A stretch of DNA of 64,000 nucleotides, from assembly GCF_900188345.1 (NCBI RefSeq), contig NZ_FZOD01000040.1, forward strand, positions 24,243 through 88,242, in the 5' to 3' direction. Below, piece by piece: positions 8,313 to 16,386 of the stretch. The translations under genes and the position numbers were made by a program. The notes beneath the pieces are model-generated. The model was not told the origin of the DNA, searched no databases, and worked only from the letters and a program-made list of their open reading frames with translations. Numbering within the stretch: position 1 is the first letter of the stretch; every line of letters begins with the position of its first letter. This stretch comes from Streptosporangium subroseum (GTDB lineage: Bacteria > Actinomycetota > Actinomycetes > Streptosporangiales > Streptosporangiaceae).

Positions 8313-9482
8313 ATGAGGGACTTTGGTCCTCCGGGTACGACCGCGAGCCCTGAAAATCCCCTCGTCCTGCACGTGCTCGGCGCGCGGCCCAACTTCGTGA
8401 AGGCCGCTCCCGTTGTGCGCGCTCTCGCCGAACTGGGAGTGAGACAGGGGATCGTCCACACCGGTCAGCACTACGACGTGCTCATGTCGGACGTGTTCTT
8501 CGCCGACCTCGGGCTGCCCGAGCCGATCGCGAACCTGGGCGTCGGATCCGGCTCGCACGCGCGCCAGACGGCCGCCCTGCTGATCGGCCTCGAGGATGTC
8601 GTGCTGGAGCACGCGCCCACCCTGGTCGTCGTCTACGGCGACGTGAACTCGACGCTGGCCGCGATCCTGGTCTGCTCCAAGCTCCACATCCCGACCGCGC
8701 ACGTCGAGGCGGGCCTGCGCTCCTTCGACCGGGAGATGCCCGAGGAGGTCAACCGGGTCGTCACCGACGCCCTCTCCGACATCCTCTTCGCCACCTCGCC
8801 GGACGCGCTCTCGCATCTGGCCGCGGAGGGCGTGGATCCGGCGCGTGTCCATCTCGTCGGCAACCCGATGATCGACAGCCTGTTCTCGGCGCTGGACCGT
8901 CTCGACCCCGCCCCGGTCCGCGCGCGGCTCGGGCTTCCGGAGCGGTACGGCGTGGCCACCCTGCACCGTCCCGCCAACGTCGACGACCCGGCCTCCGCGA
9001 AGGAGCTGGTCGACGCCGTACGGGAGGTGAGCGAGCGCCTGCCGATCGTGGTGCCGATCCACCCGCGGGGCCGCGAGCGCCTGGCCGAGGCGGGACTGGT
9101 GACCGGCGGGAACCTGTCGATCATCGACCCGCTGGGCTACGTGGACTTCCTGTCGCTCGTGCGGGGCGCGACCCTGGTCGTCACCGACTCCGGCGGCGTG
9201 CAGGAGGAGACGACCATGCTGGGCGTCCCCTGCCTGACCGTCCGGCCCAACACCGAGCGGCCGATCACCATCACCCACGGCACCAACCGGCTGGTCACCC
9301 CGGCGCTGCTGCCCGCCGCCGCCGACAGGGCCCTGACCGACGGCGCGGCGACGCCCTCCGGCGACCTGCCCCCGCTCTGGGACGGCAAGGCCGGGCCCCG
9401 GATCGCCCGGGTGATCGCGTCCTGGCTCCGCGGCGAGAACCTCTCCCCGGCGGGACAGGCCGTACCGCCCAAATCCCTTTAA
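8313..9482 (+). CDS. wecB: UDP-N-acetylglucosamine 2-epimerase (non-hydrolysing)
   Basis: This enzyme interconverts UDP-GlcNAc and UDP-ManNAc. Family motifs visible are LGARPNFVKAAPV near the N-terminus, HTGQHYD, VEAGLRS, ATLHRPANVD, and TDSGGVQEE near residue 290. At 389 residues it is family-typical. The ribosome site GAAAGGCGAGG lies just before ATG 8313. It is divergent from the repetitive glycosyltransferase and followed by another glycosyltransferase. With the dehydrogenase at 4807-6069 it would give UDP-ManNAcA for a wall or capsule polymer. Confidence 0.92.
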   Translation: MRDFGPPGTTASPENPLVLHVLGARPNFVKAAPVVRALAELGVRQGIVHTGQHYDVLMSDVFFADLGLPEPIANLGVGSGSHARQTAALLIGLEDVVLEHAPTLVVVYGDVNSTLAAILVCSKLHIPTAHVEAGLRSFDREMPEEVNRVVTDALSDILFATSPDALSHLAAEGVDPARVHLVGNPMIDSLFSALDRLDPAPVRARLGLPERYGVATLHRPANVDDPASAKELVDAVREVSERLPIVVPIHPRGRERLAEAGLVTGGNLSIIDPLGYVDFLSLVRGATLVVTDSGGVQEETTMLGVPCLTVRPNTERPITITHGTNRLVTPALLPAAADRALTDGAATPSGDLPPLWDGKAGPRIARVIASWLRGENLSPAGQAVPPKSL

Positions 9483-9494
9483 AAAGGCTAATTA

Positions 9495-9514
9495 GGTACG
9501 GCCGAAGCCGTACC
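9495..9514 (+). terminator. Short hairpin between wecB and the following glycosyltransferase gene
   Basis: GGTACGGC-CGAA-GCCGTACC is a perfect 8-bp stem with a 4-base loop, 13 bases after the wecB stop. There is no T-run, so it could be a partial terminator or an RNA-processing stem. Confidence 0.5.
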
Positions 9515-9545
9515 CTGGCACGACCCCGGATAAAGGCGAGCCCCC

Positions 9546-11603
9546 ATGAGTGAAGAGACCCCTGAAGAGCCGAAGTATCAGCGTCTCGGGCCGATCAACT
9601 GGCTGCCCGAGGAGCGCAAGGTCGTCGAGCGCTTCGAGGAGCGCGTCCGGGACCTGGAGCGGCGGCTTGCCATCTCCGAAGCCCGGGCCGACTACGCCCA
9701 GTGGAAGCTGGAGTCCACCAAGATCCAGCGTCCCTACCGGGTGGCCGAGGTCCTGACCGGGGCCAAGGGAGCCGGGGTCGTGGCCCTGCCGGGCAAGCTG
9801 CGCTCGGCGATGCGGGCTCGCAAGGGGCCCAAGCCGCCCCGGCCGGTGTCCGAGGTGATCGAGGAGCTGAACCACCAGGGCCCGGCCGTGGACGTGCCGC
9901 AGGTGAAGTGGCCGGCGGGACCGATCACGCGTCCCGACATGAAGGTCGCCGTCATCCTGGACGACTTCTCCCGGATGGCGTTCAAGTACGAGTGGGACCA
10001 GATCGAGTTCGGGCTCCGCGACTGGCCGGAGATCTTCGCCGAGAACCGGCCCGAGCTGCTGTTCGTGGAGTCGGCCTGGCACGGCAACCAGGGCCGCTGG
10101 CGCTACCAGATGACCGGGAACAACGCCCCCAAGCCGGAGCTGCACGCCCTGATCGACTGGTGCCGCGCCGAGGGGATCCCCACGATCTTCTGGAACAAGG
10201 AGGACCCGCCGAACTTCGAGTTCTTCATCGACACGGCCAAGCTGTTCGACCACGTCTTCACGTGCGACGGCGACATGGTGCCCCGCTACCGCGAGGTGCT
10301 GGGACACGACCGGGTCGACGTCCTGCAGTTCGCGGCCCAGCCCCGGGTGCACAACCCCATCCAGGAGAAGCAGGGGCGCCTGCACGACGTGGTCTTCGCG
10401 GGCATGTACTTCAGGGACAAGCACCCCGAGCGCCGCGAGCAGATGGAGACCGTTCTCGCTCCGATCCGCGAGCTCGGCCTGCACATCTTCGCCCGCAACG
10501 GCACCGTGGACGAGAAGTACGCCTGGCCCGCCGAGTATGTCCCGCACATCGTGGGCGAGCTCCCCTACGACCAGATGCTGGCCGCGTACAAGATGTACAA
10601 GGTCTTCCTCAACGTGAACTCGGTCCTCGACTCCCCGACCATGTGCGCCCGCCGGGTCTTCGAGCTGTCGGCCTGCTCGACCTCGATCGTCTCGGGCTGG
10701 TCCCGGGCCATCGAGGAGACCTTCGGCTCGCTGATCCCGATCGCCCGCGACGAGCTGGAGTCCTACAACAAGGTCCTGCACCTGATCAACAGCCCCGAGC
10801 TCCGCGCCCGTCAGGGCCACCTGGCCATGCGCGAGGTCTTCGACAAGCACCTGTTCACCCACCGCGTGGACCAGATCCTCCAGGTCCTCGGCAAGCCCGT
10901 CGAGCCCCGGACCCGGTCGATCTCCGTGGTGCTGCCCACCAACCGCGCCTCCCAGCTGGAGCACGCGATCTCCTCGGTGGCCCGCCAGATCCACCGGCCC
11001 CTCCAGCTCGTGATGGTCCTGCACGGCCTCGACATCGATCCCGTCGTCGTCGCCGACAAGGCCCGCATGGCCGGCATCTCCGACGTCGTGGTGCTGCCCG
11101 CCGACTCCTCGCTCTCGCTGGGCGCCTGCCTCAACATGGGCATCGCCGCCGCCGAGGGCGAGCTGATCGCCAAGATGGACGACGACAACCTCTACGGCGA
11201 GCACTACCTGTCCGACCTCGCCCGCTCCTTCGACTACGCAGGCGCCGAGCTCGTCGGCAAGGGCGCGCACTACGCCTACTTCGAGGGCACCAACGCCACG
11301 ATGCTTCGCATGCCGGGCCTGGAGCACCGCTACGCCTGGCTGGTCCAGGGCGGCACCTTCCTCGGCAAAGCCGACATGTTCCGCCACTACGGCTTCGAGG
11401 ACATCACCCGTGGCGAGGACACCAATCTGGTCCGCCGGCTCAAGGAGGACCGCGTCAAGATCTACTCCGCAGACCGGTTCAACTTCGTCTACTGGCGCAG
11501 CGGCGACCCCGCGATGCACACCTGGCAGCCCGACGACCACAAGCTCACCCGCGGCGCGCAGTTCGCCTTCGGCGGCCACCCCGAAGACCACGTCATGATC
11601 TGA
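9546..11603 (+). CDS. Two-domain glycosyltransferase (CgeB/DUF3880-like plus GT2)
   Basis: The 685-residue protein begins with a coiled-coil region (VERFEERVRDLERRLAISEA). A CgeB/YkvP-like GT-B portion follows, with LFVESAWHGNQGRW, PTIFWNKEDPPNF and the C-lobe PTMCARRVFELSACSTSIVS. The last 230 residues are a GT2 (GT-A) domain starting ISVVLPTNRASQLEHAISSV, with the metal-binding Asp cluster in AKMDDDNLYGEHY. The start is supported by AAAGGCGAG upstream of ATG 9546. It probably adds sugars to the same surface polymer served by wecB and wecC. It is followed by a very stable hairpin, so it ends the transcription unit. Confidence 0.85.
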   Translation: MSEETPEEPKYQRLGPINWLPEERKVVERFEERVRDLERRLAISEARADYAQWKLESTKIQRPYRVAEVLTGAKGAGVVALPGKLRSAMRARKGPKPPRPVSEVIEELNHQGPAVDVPQVKWPAGPITRPDMKVAVILDDFSRMAFKYEWDQIEFGLRDWPEIFAENRPELLFVESAWHGNQGRWRYQMTGNNAPKPELHALIDWCRAEGIPTIFWNKEDPPNFEFFIDTAKLFDHVFTCDGDMVPRYREVLGHDRVDVLQFAAQPRVHNPIQEKQGRLHDVVFAGMYFRDKHPERREQMETVLAPIRELGLHIFARNGTVDEKYAWPAEYVPHIVGELPYDQMLAAYKMYKVFLNVNSVLDSPTMCARRVFELSACSTSIVSGWSRAIEETFGSLIPIARDELESYNKVLHLINSPELRARQGHLAMREVFDKHLFTHRVDQILQVLGKPVEPRTRSISVVLPTNRASQLEHAISSVARQIHRPLQLVMVLHGLDIDPVVVADKARMAGISDVVVLPADSSLSLGACLNMGIAAAEGELIAKMDDDNLYGEHYLSDLARSFDYAGAELVGKGAHYAYFEGTNATMLRMPGLEHRYAWLVQGGTFLGKADMFRHYGFEDITRGEDTNLVRRLKEDRVKIYSADRFNFVYWRSGDPAMHTWQPDDHKLTRGAQFAFGGHPEDHVMI

Positions 11604-11605
11604 GT

Positions 11606-11669
11606 CCGTACGGCTGCCGCTCGAAGGCCCCGGTCCGGTTGACCCGGCCTTCGAGCGGCAGCCGTACGG
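11606..11669 (+). terminator. Strong 24-bp stem-loop after the glycosyltransferase gene
   Basis: Bases 11606-11629 and 11646-11669 are perfect reverse complements (24 bp; core CTGCCGCTCGAAGG) around a 16-base loop. It begins two bases after the stop codon. No T-tract follows, as is common in GC-rich actinomycete terminators. Confidence 0.85.
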
Positions 11670-11730
11670 TCATGCCGGTTTCGCCCTGTCCGCGGGAGTG
11701 GTGCGGAGGTTCCCACGGATCCGGACAGGA

Positions 11731-11820
11731 CGCGAGGGCGACTCATTCCGTGTCCGGCACAGGGCGCGAGGACGACTCGTTTTCCGGTGCCCGCACAGGG
11801 TGCGAGGGCGACTCATTCCG
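11731..11820. repeat. Three ~35-bp degenerate tandem repeats downstream of a gene
   Basis: The core CGCGAGGGCGACTCATTCCG appears at 11731, as a variant at 11765 (CGCGAGGACGACTCGTTTTC) and again at 11801 (TGCGAGGGCGACTCATTCCG), with spacings of 34 and 36 bases. No ORF with normal codon bias covers it. Confidence 0.7.
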
Positions 11821-11832
11821 GTGCCCGGCGGT

Positions 11833-12116
11833 TCGGGAACCTCGCCCGTGACGGCCCTTCCTCTGATTTTGCTGAGCGTCGGCGACATACTCGCCATGCG
11901 CCATGGACGCGTATCCCGGTGACACCGATCCTGCCGGTACATATACGCTGGAAATTATCCAAGCCGATATGTTTAGATTAATGCAAACCATTTTATCGGC
12001 ATTTTTACCCATATCGATATGGCGAAGCATCGGTCAATACTCTGGGGACATTTTTGGGTCAGGGTTGAAATCCATACATCCGCGCCCGGGGCCGCGTATG
12101 CGCACCCTTCTTATTT
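11833..12116. other. AT-richer intergenic region upstream of the PRC-barrel gene; no gene seen
   Basis: This stretch is markedly AT-richer than its surroundings (for example AATTATCCAAGC, CCATTTTATCGGC). Short ORFs here lack the third-position GC bias of the neighbours. It probably holds regulatory DNA for the PRC-barrel gene, or is laterally derived or eroding sequence. Confidence 0.5.
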
Positions 12117-12140
12117 GTTTAATGCGAGCACGCGGGGTAG
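12117..12140 (+). promoter_or_regulatory. Candidate SigB-type promoter (GTTT-N14-GGGTAG)
   Basis: GTTT at 12117-12120, 14 bases, then GGGTAG at 12135-12140 fits the actinomycete general-stress (SigB/SigF-type) pattern GNNT-N14-16-GGGTAY except for the final base. It lies 44 bases before the PRC-barrel start, and PRC-barrel stress proteins are common members of such regulons. Confidence 0.4.
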
Positions 12141-12183
12141 AGCGATGAGTGCCCCACCATCGCTAAGGAAAGAGGGTCCGATC

Positions 12184-12528
12184 ATGATCGAGAACATGTG
12201 GGACTACAGCCCCCAGGCTTACAGCGACGACCAGAAGCTGGACCTGGTCGGGTTCGACGTCGAGGCCACCGACGGCAAGATCGGTTCGGTGGACGAGGAC
12301 AACAACGTGGTGGGCGACAGCTATATCGTCGTCGACACGGGCTTCTGGATTTTCGGCAAGAAGGTCGTGCTGCCCGCCGGCACCGTGCACCGGGTGGACC
12401 CCCAGGAGCGCAAGATCTATGTCGCCCGCACCAAGGAAGAGATCAAGGACGCGCCGGAGTTCGACGAGAAAACCTACAGGGAGCCCGGCTACCGCGACAG
12501 TCTTAGCGGTTACTACGGCACGCTGTAG
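12184..12528 (+). CDS. PRC-barrel domain protein
   Basis: A soluble protein of 114 residues. The PRC-barrel is visible in LVGFDVEATDGKIGSVDE (about 19-36), IVVDTGFWIFGKKVVLPAG and VHRVDPQERKIYVARTKEE. The Tyr/Pro-rich ends are typical of short actinomycete PRC-barrel proteins linked to stress. ATG 12184 follows AAGGAAAGAGGG. The gene is monocistronic, with an upstream stress-type promoter candidate and a downstream terminator. Exact function is unknown. Confidence 0.85.
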   Translation: MIENMWDYSPQAYSDDQKLDLVGFDVEATDGKIGSVDEDNNVVGDSYIVVDTGFWIFGKKVVLPAGTVHRVDPQERKIYVARTKEEIKDAPEFDEKTYREPGYRDSLSGYYGTL

Positions 12529-12531
12529 TCG

Positions 12532-12714
12532 TTAACCCCCAGTGGGCTCTTCCTCCCCCGGAAGAGCCCATTTCGCATTTATCAACCTTTTCCCGACCCT
12601 CCAGTACTCCAGCCGCAGATCGTGAGGTCGGGCGAGATCGGCGACATCGCCCGTGCGGCGCTTGTCCCCACCCGTTTCGAGCACGACTTTCCAGCGGTGA
12701 CTCGCCGAGATCAC
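12532..12714 (-). CDS. Small hypothetical protein directly after the XRE regulator gene
   Basis: A 60-residue ORF with fairly high third-position GC starts at GTG 12714, one base after the stop of the XRE gene, which suggests translational coupling. I recognise no domain (it begins MISASHRWKVVLETGGDKRR). Its 3' end overlaps the PRC-barrel terminator hairpin on the other strand, so it is a weak candidate. Confidence 0.33.
   Translation of the reverse strand: MISASHRWKVVLETGGDKRRTGDVADLARPHDLRLEYWRVGKRLINAKWALPGEEEPTGG
12543..12573 (+). terminator. Rho-independent terminator of the PRC-barrel gene
   Basis: TGGGCTCTTCC (12543-12553) pairs with GGAAGAGCCCA (12560-12570), an 11-bp perfect stem with a 6-base loop followed by TTT. 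Confidence 0.85.
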
Positions 12715-12715
12715 C

Positions 12716-12910
12716 TCATTGATCGTCGAGGAAGAGCTCTTCGATCCTCAGGTTGAACAGCTTGGCGAGACGAAAGGCGACCGGAAGGCTCGGGTCGAAC
12801 TTCCCTGTTTCGATCGCGTTGATCGCCTGCCTTGACACGCCGGCACACAGAGCCAGGTCAGCCTGCGTCCAGGCGCGTTCGGCCCGAAGGTCCTTGATGC
12901 GGTTCTTCAT
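12716..12910 (-). CDS. Small XRE-family HTH regulator
   Basis: A 64-residue protein that is almost only a Cro/CI helix-turn-helix: RAERAWTQADLALCAGVSRQ then AINAIETGKFDPSLPVAFRL. It matches the stand-alone YozG-like class. These small regulators usually follow a small membrane-protein gene with overlapping stop/start codons. Here the upstream sequence keeps such an overlap (a TGA sharing bases with ATG 12910) but the upstream frame is broken. Confidence 0.85.
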   Translation of the reverse strand: MKNRIKDLRAERAWTQADLALCAGVSRQAINAIETGKFDPSLPVAFRLAKLFNLRIEELFLDDQ

Positions 12911-13140
12911 CGGTACCTGATCTTGCCGACGAAGATGGCGATCGAGGGCGAGTGGAGTGACCCAGTCCCGCCGATCAGCGCGGGACCTCACGGAACCGAG
13001 GGTCAGGGCGTGCCTTCGAACGCGGACCCGGCCCTCCAGCTCAGGCTTTCCCTCGACAGGGTGATCCGGCCCACAACCATGGAGAAGGACAAAGGACCGG
13101 CAGATCGGCGGAATCCCCGGCGCAAAGAAGGTCATCAGCC
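12908..13140 (-). pseudogene. Decayed gene upstream of the XRE regulator (possible small membrane protein)
   Basis: In the minus frame ending with the TGA that overlaps the XRE start codon, protein-like pieces such as FSMVVGRITLSRESL, WRAGSAFEGTP and GPALIGGTGS, SIAIFVGKIRYR are separated by two stop codons. The arrangement fits a decayed partner membrane protein of YozG-type regulators. The assignment is inference from frame and context. The 300 bases beyond (to 13438) hold nothing I can support. Confidence 0.3.
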
Positions 13141-13438
13141 CTGTGAACAACCTGCCTGGACGGTGCGATCCGGTCCGTCGGCGTCCGGTCGAGGCTGATC
13201 TCCACTGCTGGATATAACCGAGCGTGCCTCACATCCTCCCCTCGGTTACCGTCCGTTTCCGAAGGGTAATCGGAGCGGCTCAAGACTTTGGATTTCCACG
13301 GAAGACCACCGGACTCTCCCCGCCTACCGTGAGATCAGGGTTCCGCGCCGTGTCGGCGGCGTCTTCGATGCCGATCCGGCGTTCCGCCGGCCCGGGCGTC
13401 GCCCGGGGCGCAGCTGATCAGACATGGAGTGGTACGTC

Positions 13439-13723
13439 ATGATCAACATCAGAAACGTCCTGGGGGCCGGGATAATGATGGCCTCCGCCCTGGTCGCACC
13501 CACGATGATGTCCGCCCCCTCCGTCGCGGCCGTCACCGAGACCGTCTCCGCGTCGCCTGCTCTCCCGTCCGTTCAGAAGCCCTGCCGGAAGGCCAAGAAC
13601 CCCGCCAGGTGCCGTGCGCGGCGCGCCGGCAACAGCACCGTCGGCGGTGGCGGGCTCAGAGGCGGTATCGGCTCCGGCGGCAGCGGCCCCAGCGGTAGCG
13701 GTCACAGCCGCAGCAGGGACTGA
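13439..13723 (+). CDS. Small secreted Gly/Arg-rich protein
   Basis: This 94-residue protein has an N-terminal signal peptide (MINIRNVLGAGIMMASALVA, with likely cleavage after SVAA near residue 31), then a Cys-x6-Cys basic segment (KPCRKAKNPARCRARR) and a Gly/Ser-rich tail. GGAG precedes ATG 13439. I recognise no family. The two cysteines could form a small disulfide loop. It may be a structural or antimicrobial-like peptide, but nothing nearby supports that. Confidence 0.55.
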   Translation: MINIRNVLGAGIMMASALVAPTMMSAPSVAAVTETVSASPALPSVQKPCRKAKNPARCRARRAGNSTVGGGGLRGGIGSGGSGPSGSGHSRSRD

Positions 13724-13799
13724 CCCACCGGGCGTTACCGCGCCCGGGACGGTTCCCCGGTGGCTGACGGGAGAACAGCCGATTCCAACGGCCCGGCAG

Positions 13800-13994
13800 C
13801 TTACGTGTTCGCCGCGTTCGGTCTCGCTCGCCGACGGTGTGTGGACGATGTGACGGGAGGCGCCCGGGTTCAACCAGCGTTTCACCGCCACGCTGAGCGC
13901 CGACGTCCGCACCGTGGACGCGCGATGGGAGATGTCGGCGGACGGCGTGACGTGGAACCTCGATTTTGAGCTGACCTACACCCGCGACCGATGA
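13800..13994 (+). pseudogene. C-terminal remnant of a small protein, interrupted by TGA
   Basis: One plus frame reads VSLADGVWTM, then a TGA at 13851-13853, then REAPGFNQRFTATLSADVRT and WEMSADGVTWNLDFELTYT before a TGA at 13992. The residues on both sides of the internal stop read as one continuous C-terminus of a small actinobacterial family, so a TGG-to-TGA change is likely. The N-terminal portion is not recognisable. Confidence 0.5.
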
Positions 13995-14030
13995 ACGAGG
14001 GTCCCACCGATCACCGCGCTCATCCTGGAC

Positions 14031-14067
14031 GCCTGCCGTACCCGGACTCGGGGACGGTACGGCAGGC
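14031..14067 (-). terminator. Stem-loop downstream of the flotillin gene
   Basis: GCCTGCCGTACC (14031-14042) pairs with GGTACGGCAGGC (14056-14067), a 12-bp perfect stem with a 13-base loop, 54 bases past the flotillin stop. Confidence 0.75.
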
Positions 14068-14120
14068 AAGCGAGTGCGGGTGTCATGCGTCAGCGCTGAA
14101 GCCGGTACGGCGGCCGGGGG

Positions 14121-15617
14121 TCAGGGGGTGGTGTCCGCGGGCCGCTTGGCGGCTTCGGGCTCGACGCCGTTCGCGAGGGGGGCGGGGGTGGCGCCGTTCA
14201 GGAGGGAGCGGGCGAGGCCCAGGCCGGTGCCGCCGAGGGTGAGGGCCTTGGCCAGCATCTCCTCGATGCCCTGGGCGCCGTTGAGAACGACCATGTGATC
14301 GACGTTGCCGAAGGCCTTGGCGCCGGCCTCGACGATCTGGGGCCAGTTCTCGGCGAGCTGCTGGGCGATGACCGCCTCCTGGTTGTCCGCCAGGGCCTCC
14401 GCCCGGGCCCGGATCGCGGCGGCCTCCGCCAGACCCTTCGCCCTGGCGGAGGCCGCCTCCGCCAGACCCTGTGCCTCTGTGGCCTCCGCCAGCGCGAAGC
14501 CGCGGGCCCTGGCCGCCTCGGCCTCGCCCGTACCGGTGGCCTTGGTGGCCTCACCGGCCGCCACACCGCGCAGCCGTACGGACTCCGCCTCGGCCGCGGC
14601 GGCCTGCTTGACCTGGGAGGCCTGCGCGGCGGCGCGGAGCTCGGTCTCGCGGGCCTCGGCCTCGGCCTGGGCGATGCGGGCGTCGCGCTCGGCCCGGGAG
14701 GCCGTCACGGTCTCGTACGCCTTGGCGTCCGCGGGCTTGCGGACCTGGGCCTGGAGCCTCTGTTCGGCCAGCGCCGCCTCAAGCTCGGCCGCGCGGGTCT
14801 CCTGGACCACGACCTCCTGGCGGGCCGACGCCTCCGACAGCGGACCGGCCTGGCGGGACCTGGCCTGGGCCTCGTCGATCTCGGCCTGGTAGGAGGCCTG
14901 CTTGATCTTTGAATCACGCCAGGCGGAGGCCTTGTTGGCCGCGGCGACCTGCTCGGCCTCGGTGGCCTCCTGGTCGCGCTGGGCCTCGGCGATGCGGGCG
15001 GAGGCGGCGATCCTGGCGGCGTGCGGCTTGCCGAGGTTGGTGATGTAGCCGGTCTCGTCGTCGATCTCCTGGATCTGCAGCGAGTCGACGATCAGGCCGA
15101 GCTTGATCATCTCATCGGCGGCCGAGGCGCGGGTCTCGCCGGTCAGCCGTTCGCGGTTGAGGATGAGGTCCTCGACGGTCAGGTTTCCGATGATCGAGCG
15201 CAGGTGACCGGTGAACAGCTCGTGGATGGCCCCGTTCATCGAGTCCTGCTGGTCGAGGAAGCGGCGGGCGGCGTTGGCGATGGAGTGGAGGTCGTCGCCG
15301 ACCTTGTAGATCACCACGCCTCGCACCACCACCGGGATGCCCTGCTGGGTGACGCAGGAGACCTGGAGGTTGGCCGCGCGGCTGTCCAGGCGCAGGCGGC
15401 GTGCCGTCTGGAACCCGGGGAGCACGGAGGTGCCCTTGCCAGTGATGATCTTGAATCCGAGACTGTCGGTGAGCTCAGTCTTGCCCCGGGCGCCGAGGCC
15501 GGAGATGATCAACGCCTCGTTGGGCTCGGCCACCCGCCAGACGGCCTTGAACAGCAGGATGAGGATGAGGAGGGCGGCAAGGACGACGCCCCCGATGACG
15601 AAGTATTCCGTGGGCAT
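14121..15617 (-). CDS. Flotillin-like SPFH-domain protein
   Basis: The 498-residue protein has an N-terminal membrane segment (about 7-27), an SPFH domain (about 30-220; RVAEPNEALIISGLGARGK, then VRGVVIYKVGDD) and a long Ala/Glu-rich coiled coil with repeated AEA and AEAAAIRARAEAL patterns (about 220-420). The C-terminus carries VVLNGAQGIEEMLAKAL as in flotillin/YuaG proteins. Flotillins organise membrane microdomains and affect fluidity and secretion. GGAGG is correctly placed before ATG 15617. The NfeD-type OB-fold gene 40 bases upstream on the same strand is the classic partner. Confidence 0.92.
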   Translation of the reverse strand: MPTEYFVIGGVVLAALLILILLFKAVWRVAEPNEALIISGLGARGKTELTDSLGFKIITGKGTSVLPGFQTARRLRLDSRAANLQVSCVTQQGIPVVVRGVVIYKVGDDLHSIANAARRFLDQQDSMNGAIHELFTGHLRSIIGNLTVEDLILNRERLTGETRASAADEMIKLGLIVDSLQIQEIDDETGYITNLGKPHAARIAASARIAEAQRDQEATEAEQVAAANKASAWRDSKIKQASYQAEIDEAQARSRQAGPLSEASARQEVVVQETRAAELEAALAEQRLQAQVRKPADAKAYETVTASRAERDARIAQAEAEARETELRAAAQASQVKQAAAAEAESVRLRGVAAGEATKATGTGEAEAARARGFALAEATEAQGLAEAASARAKGLAEAAAIRARAEALADNQEAVIAQQLAENWPQIVEAGAKAFGNVDHMVVLNGAQGIEEMLAKALTLGGTGLGLARSLLNGATPAPLANGVEPEAAKRPADTTP

Positions 15618-15657
15618 CGCGGCCTCCGCGGTGAGGGGGTGGGGAGGAGAGGGGAGG

Positions 15658-15858
15658 TCAGACGAGCGCGCGAGCGACGTAGACCGTACGGGGTGGGAAG
15701 TATTCGACGATGACGACGATCGAACCCGCGGAGATCTCCTCGTCGGGGACCGTGGGATGCGCGTAGAACGCCTCGACGCCCCCGCGAACCGCCACCATCA
15801 CCTCCCCGACCAGGCCGGGACCGATCTTTCCGGTGACCCTGCCCTGCTTACCGACCAC
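15658..15858 (-). CDS. NfeD-like OB-fold protein, short form
   Basis: This 66-residue protein is essentially the C-terminal OB domain of NfeD: GKQGRVTGKIGPGLVGEVMV then GSIVVIVEYFPPRTVYV. It has no membrane helices, unlike full NfeD. GTG 15858 is favoured by GGGGAG six bases upstream; longer starts at 15876 and 15888 exist. It lies directly upstream of the flotillin gene in an apparent operon. NfeD and flotillin are partners in many bacteria. Confidence 0.75.
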   Translation of the reverse strand: MVGKQGRVTGKIGPGLVGEVMVAVRGGVEAFYAHPTVPDEEISAGSIVVIVEYFPPRTVYVARALV

Positions 15859-16386
15859 GCGAGACTCCCCGTCCATCGTGAAACACACCCGCAGACGCGG
15901 ACGCTACTCCGATACGACCGACTTCACCACCCATTACGGCACGAAAATGACGCCGTCTAACCATCAATGCCAATCATCATGATTAACCTTCATATCGATA
16001 ACGATCGGCCGAATGAGAACGTTCCAGTACGGATCACTCACATCAAGCGAGTTACCGTGCTTCTCTTCGGGCCCGCCACCGCACTCACCTCGGACCGTCG
16101 CACTCGCGCCGGACCTGATCACCGCGCTTGGCGACCCGGCCATCTCATCGAGACGGGCTCGATGAATGCCCTCCGTATTTCCCTGGAAGCCTCATCCAAT
16201 ATAATGCGCATAAATCGCTTATAAAACGAATCACCCCCTTCAGCCAATCGCCTGAATTTTCAACGATCAAGACATGACCATCATGTGGGGGATGTCGCCA
16301 ATAACATTTCAACTGCGTGGGTAAAAAGTTCCCGCGCACGCAGCGCGGCGACCACCGACGATCATTCCAATCGTGAGGATCGCCCC
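15859..16386. other. 528-base intergenic region, AT-rich in parts, no gene seen
   Basis: It lies between the divergent NfeD gene and the FAD oxidase gene. AT-rich blocks occur around 15950-16010 and 16180-16320 (for example TCATCCAATATAATGCGCAT). Short ORFs lack coding bias. It must hold promoters for both sides, but none is clear enough to mark. Confidence 0.5.

Noticed and set aside
11606..11669. Inverted repeat as a transposon end
   Set aside because: No transposase or target duplication nearby; position two bases after a stop codon fits a terminator.
9492..11851. Long ORFs in other frames over the two-domain glycosyltransferase
   Set aside because: Low-complexity shadows; the real frame shows clear GT motifs and a ribosome site.
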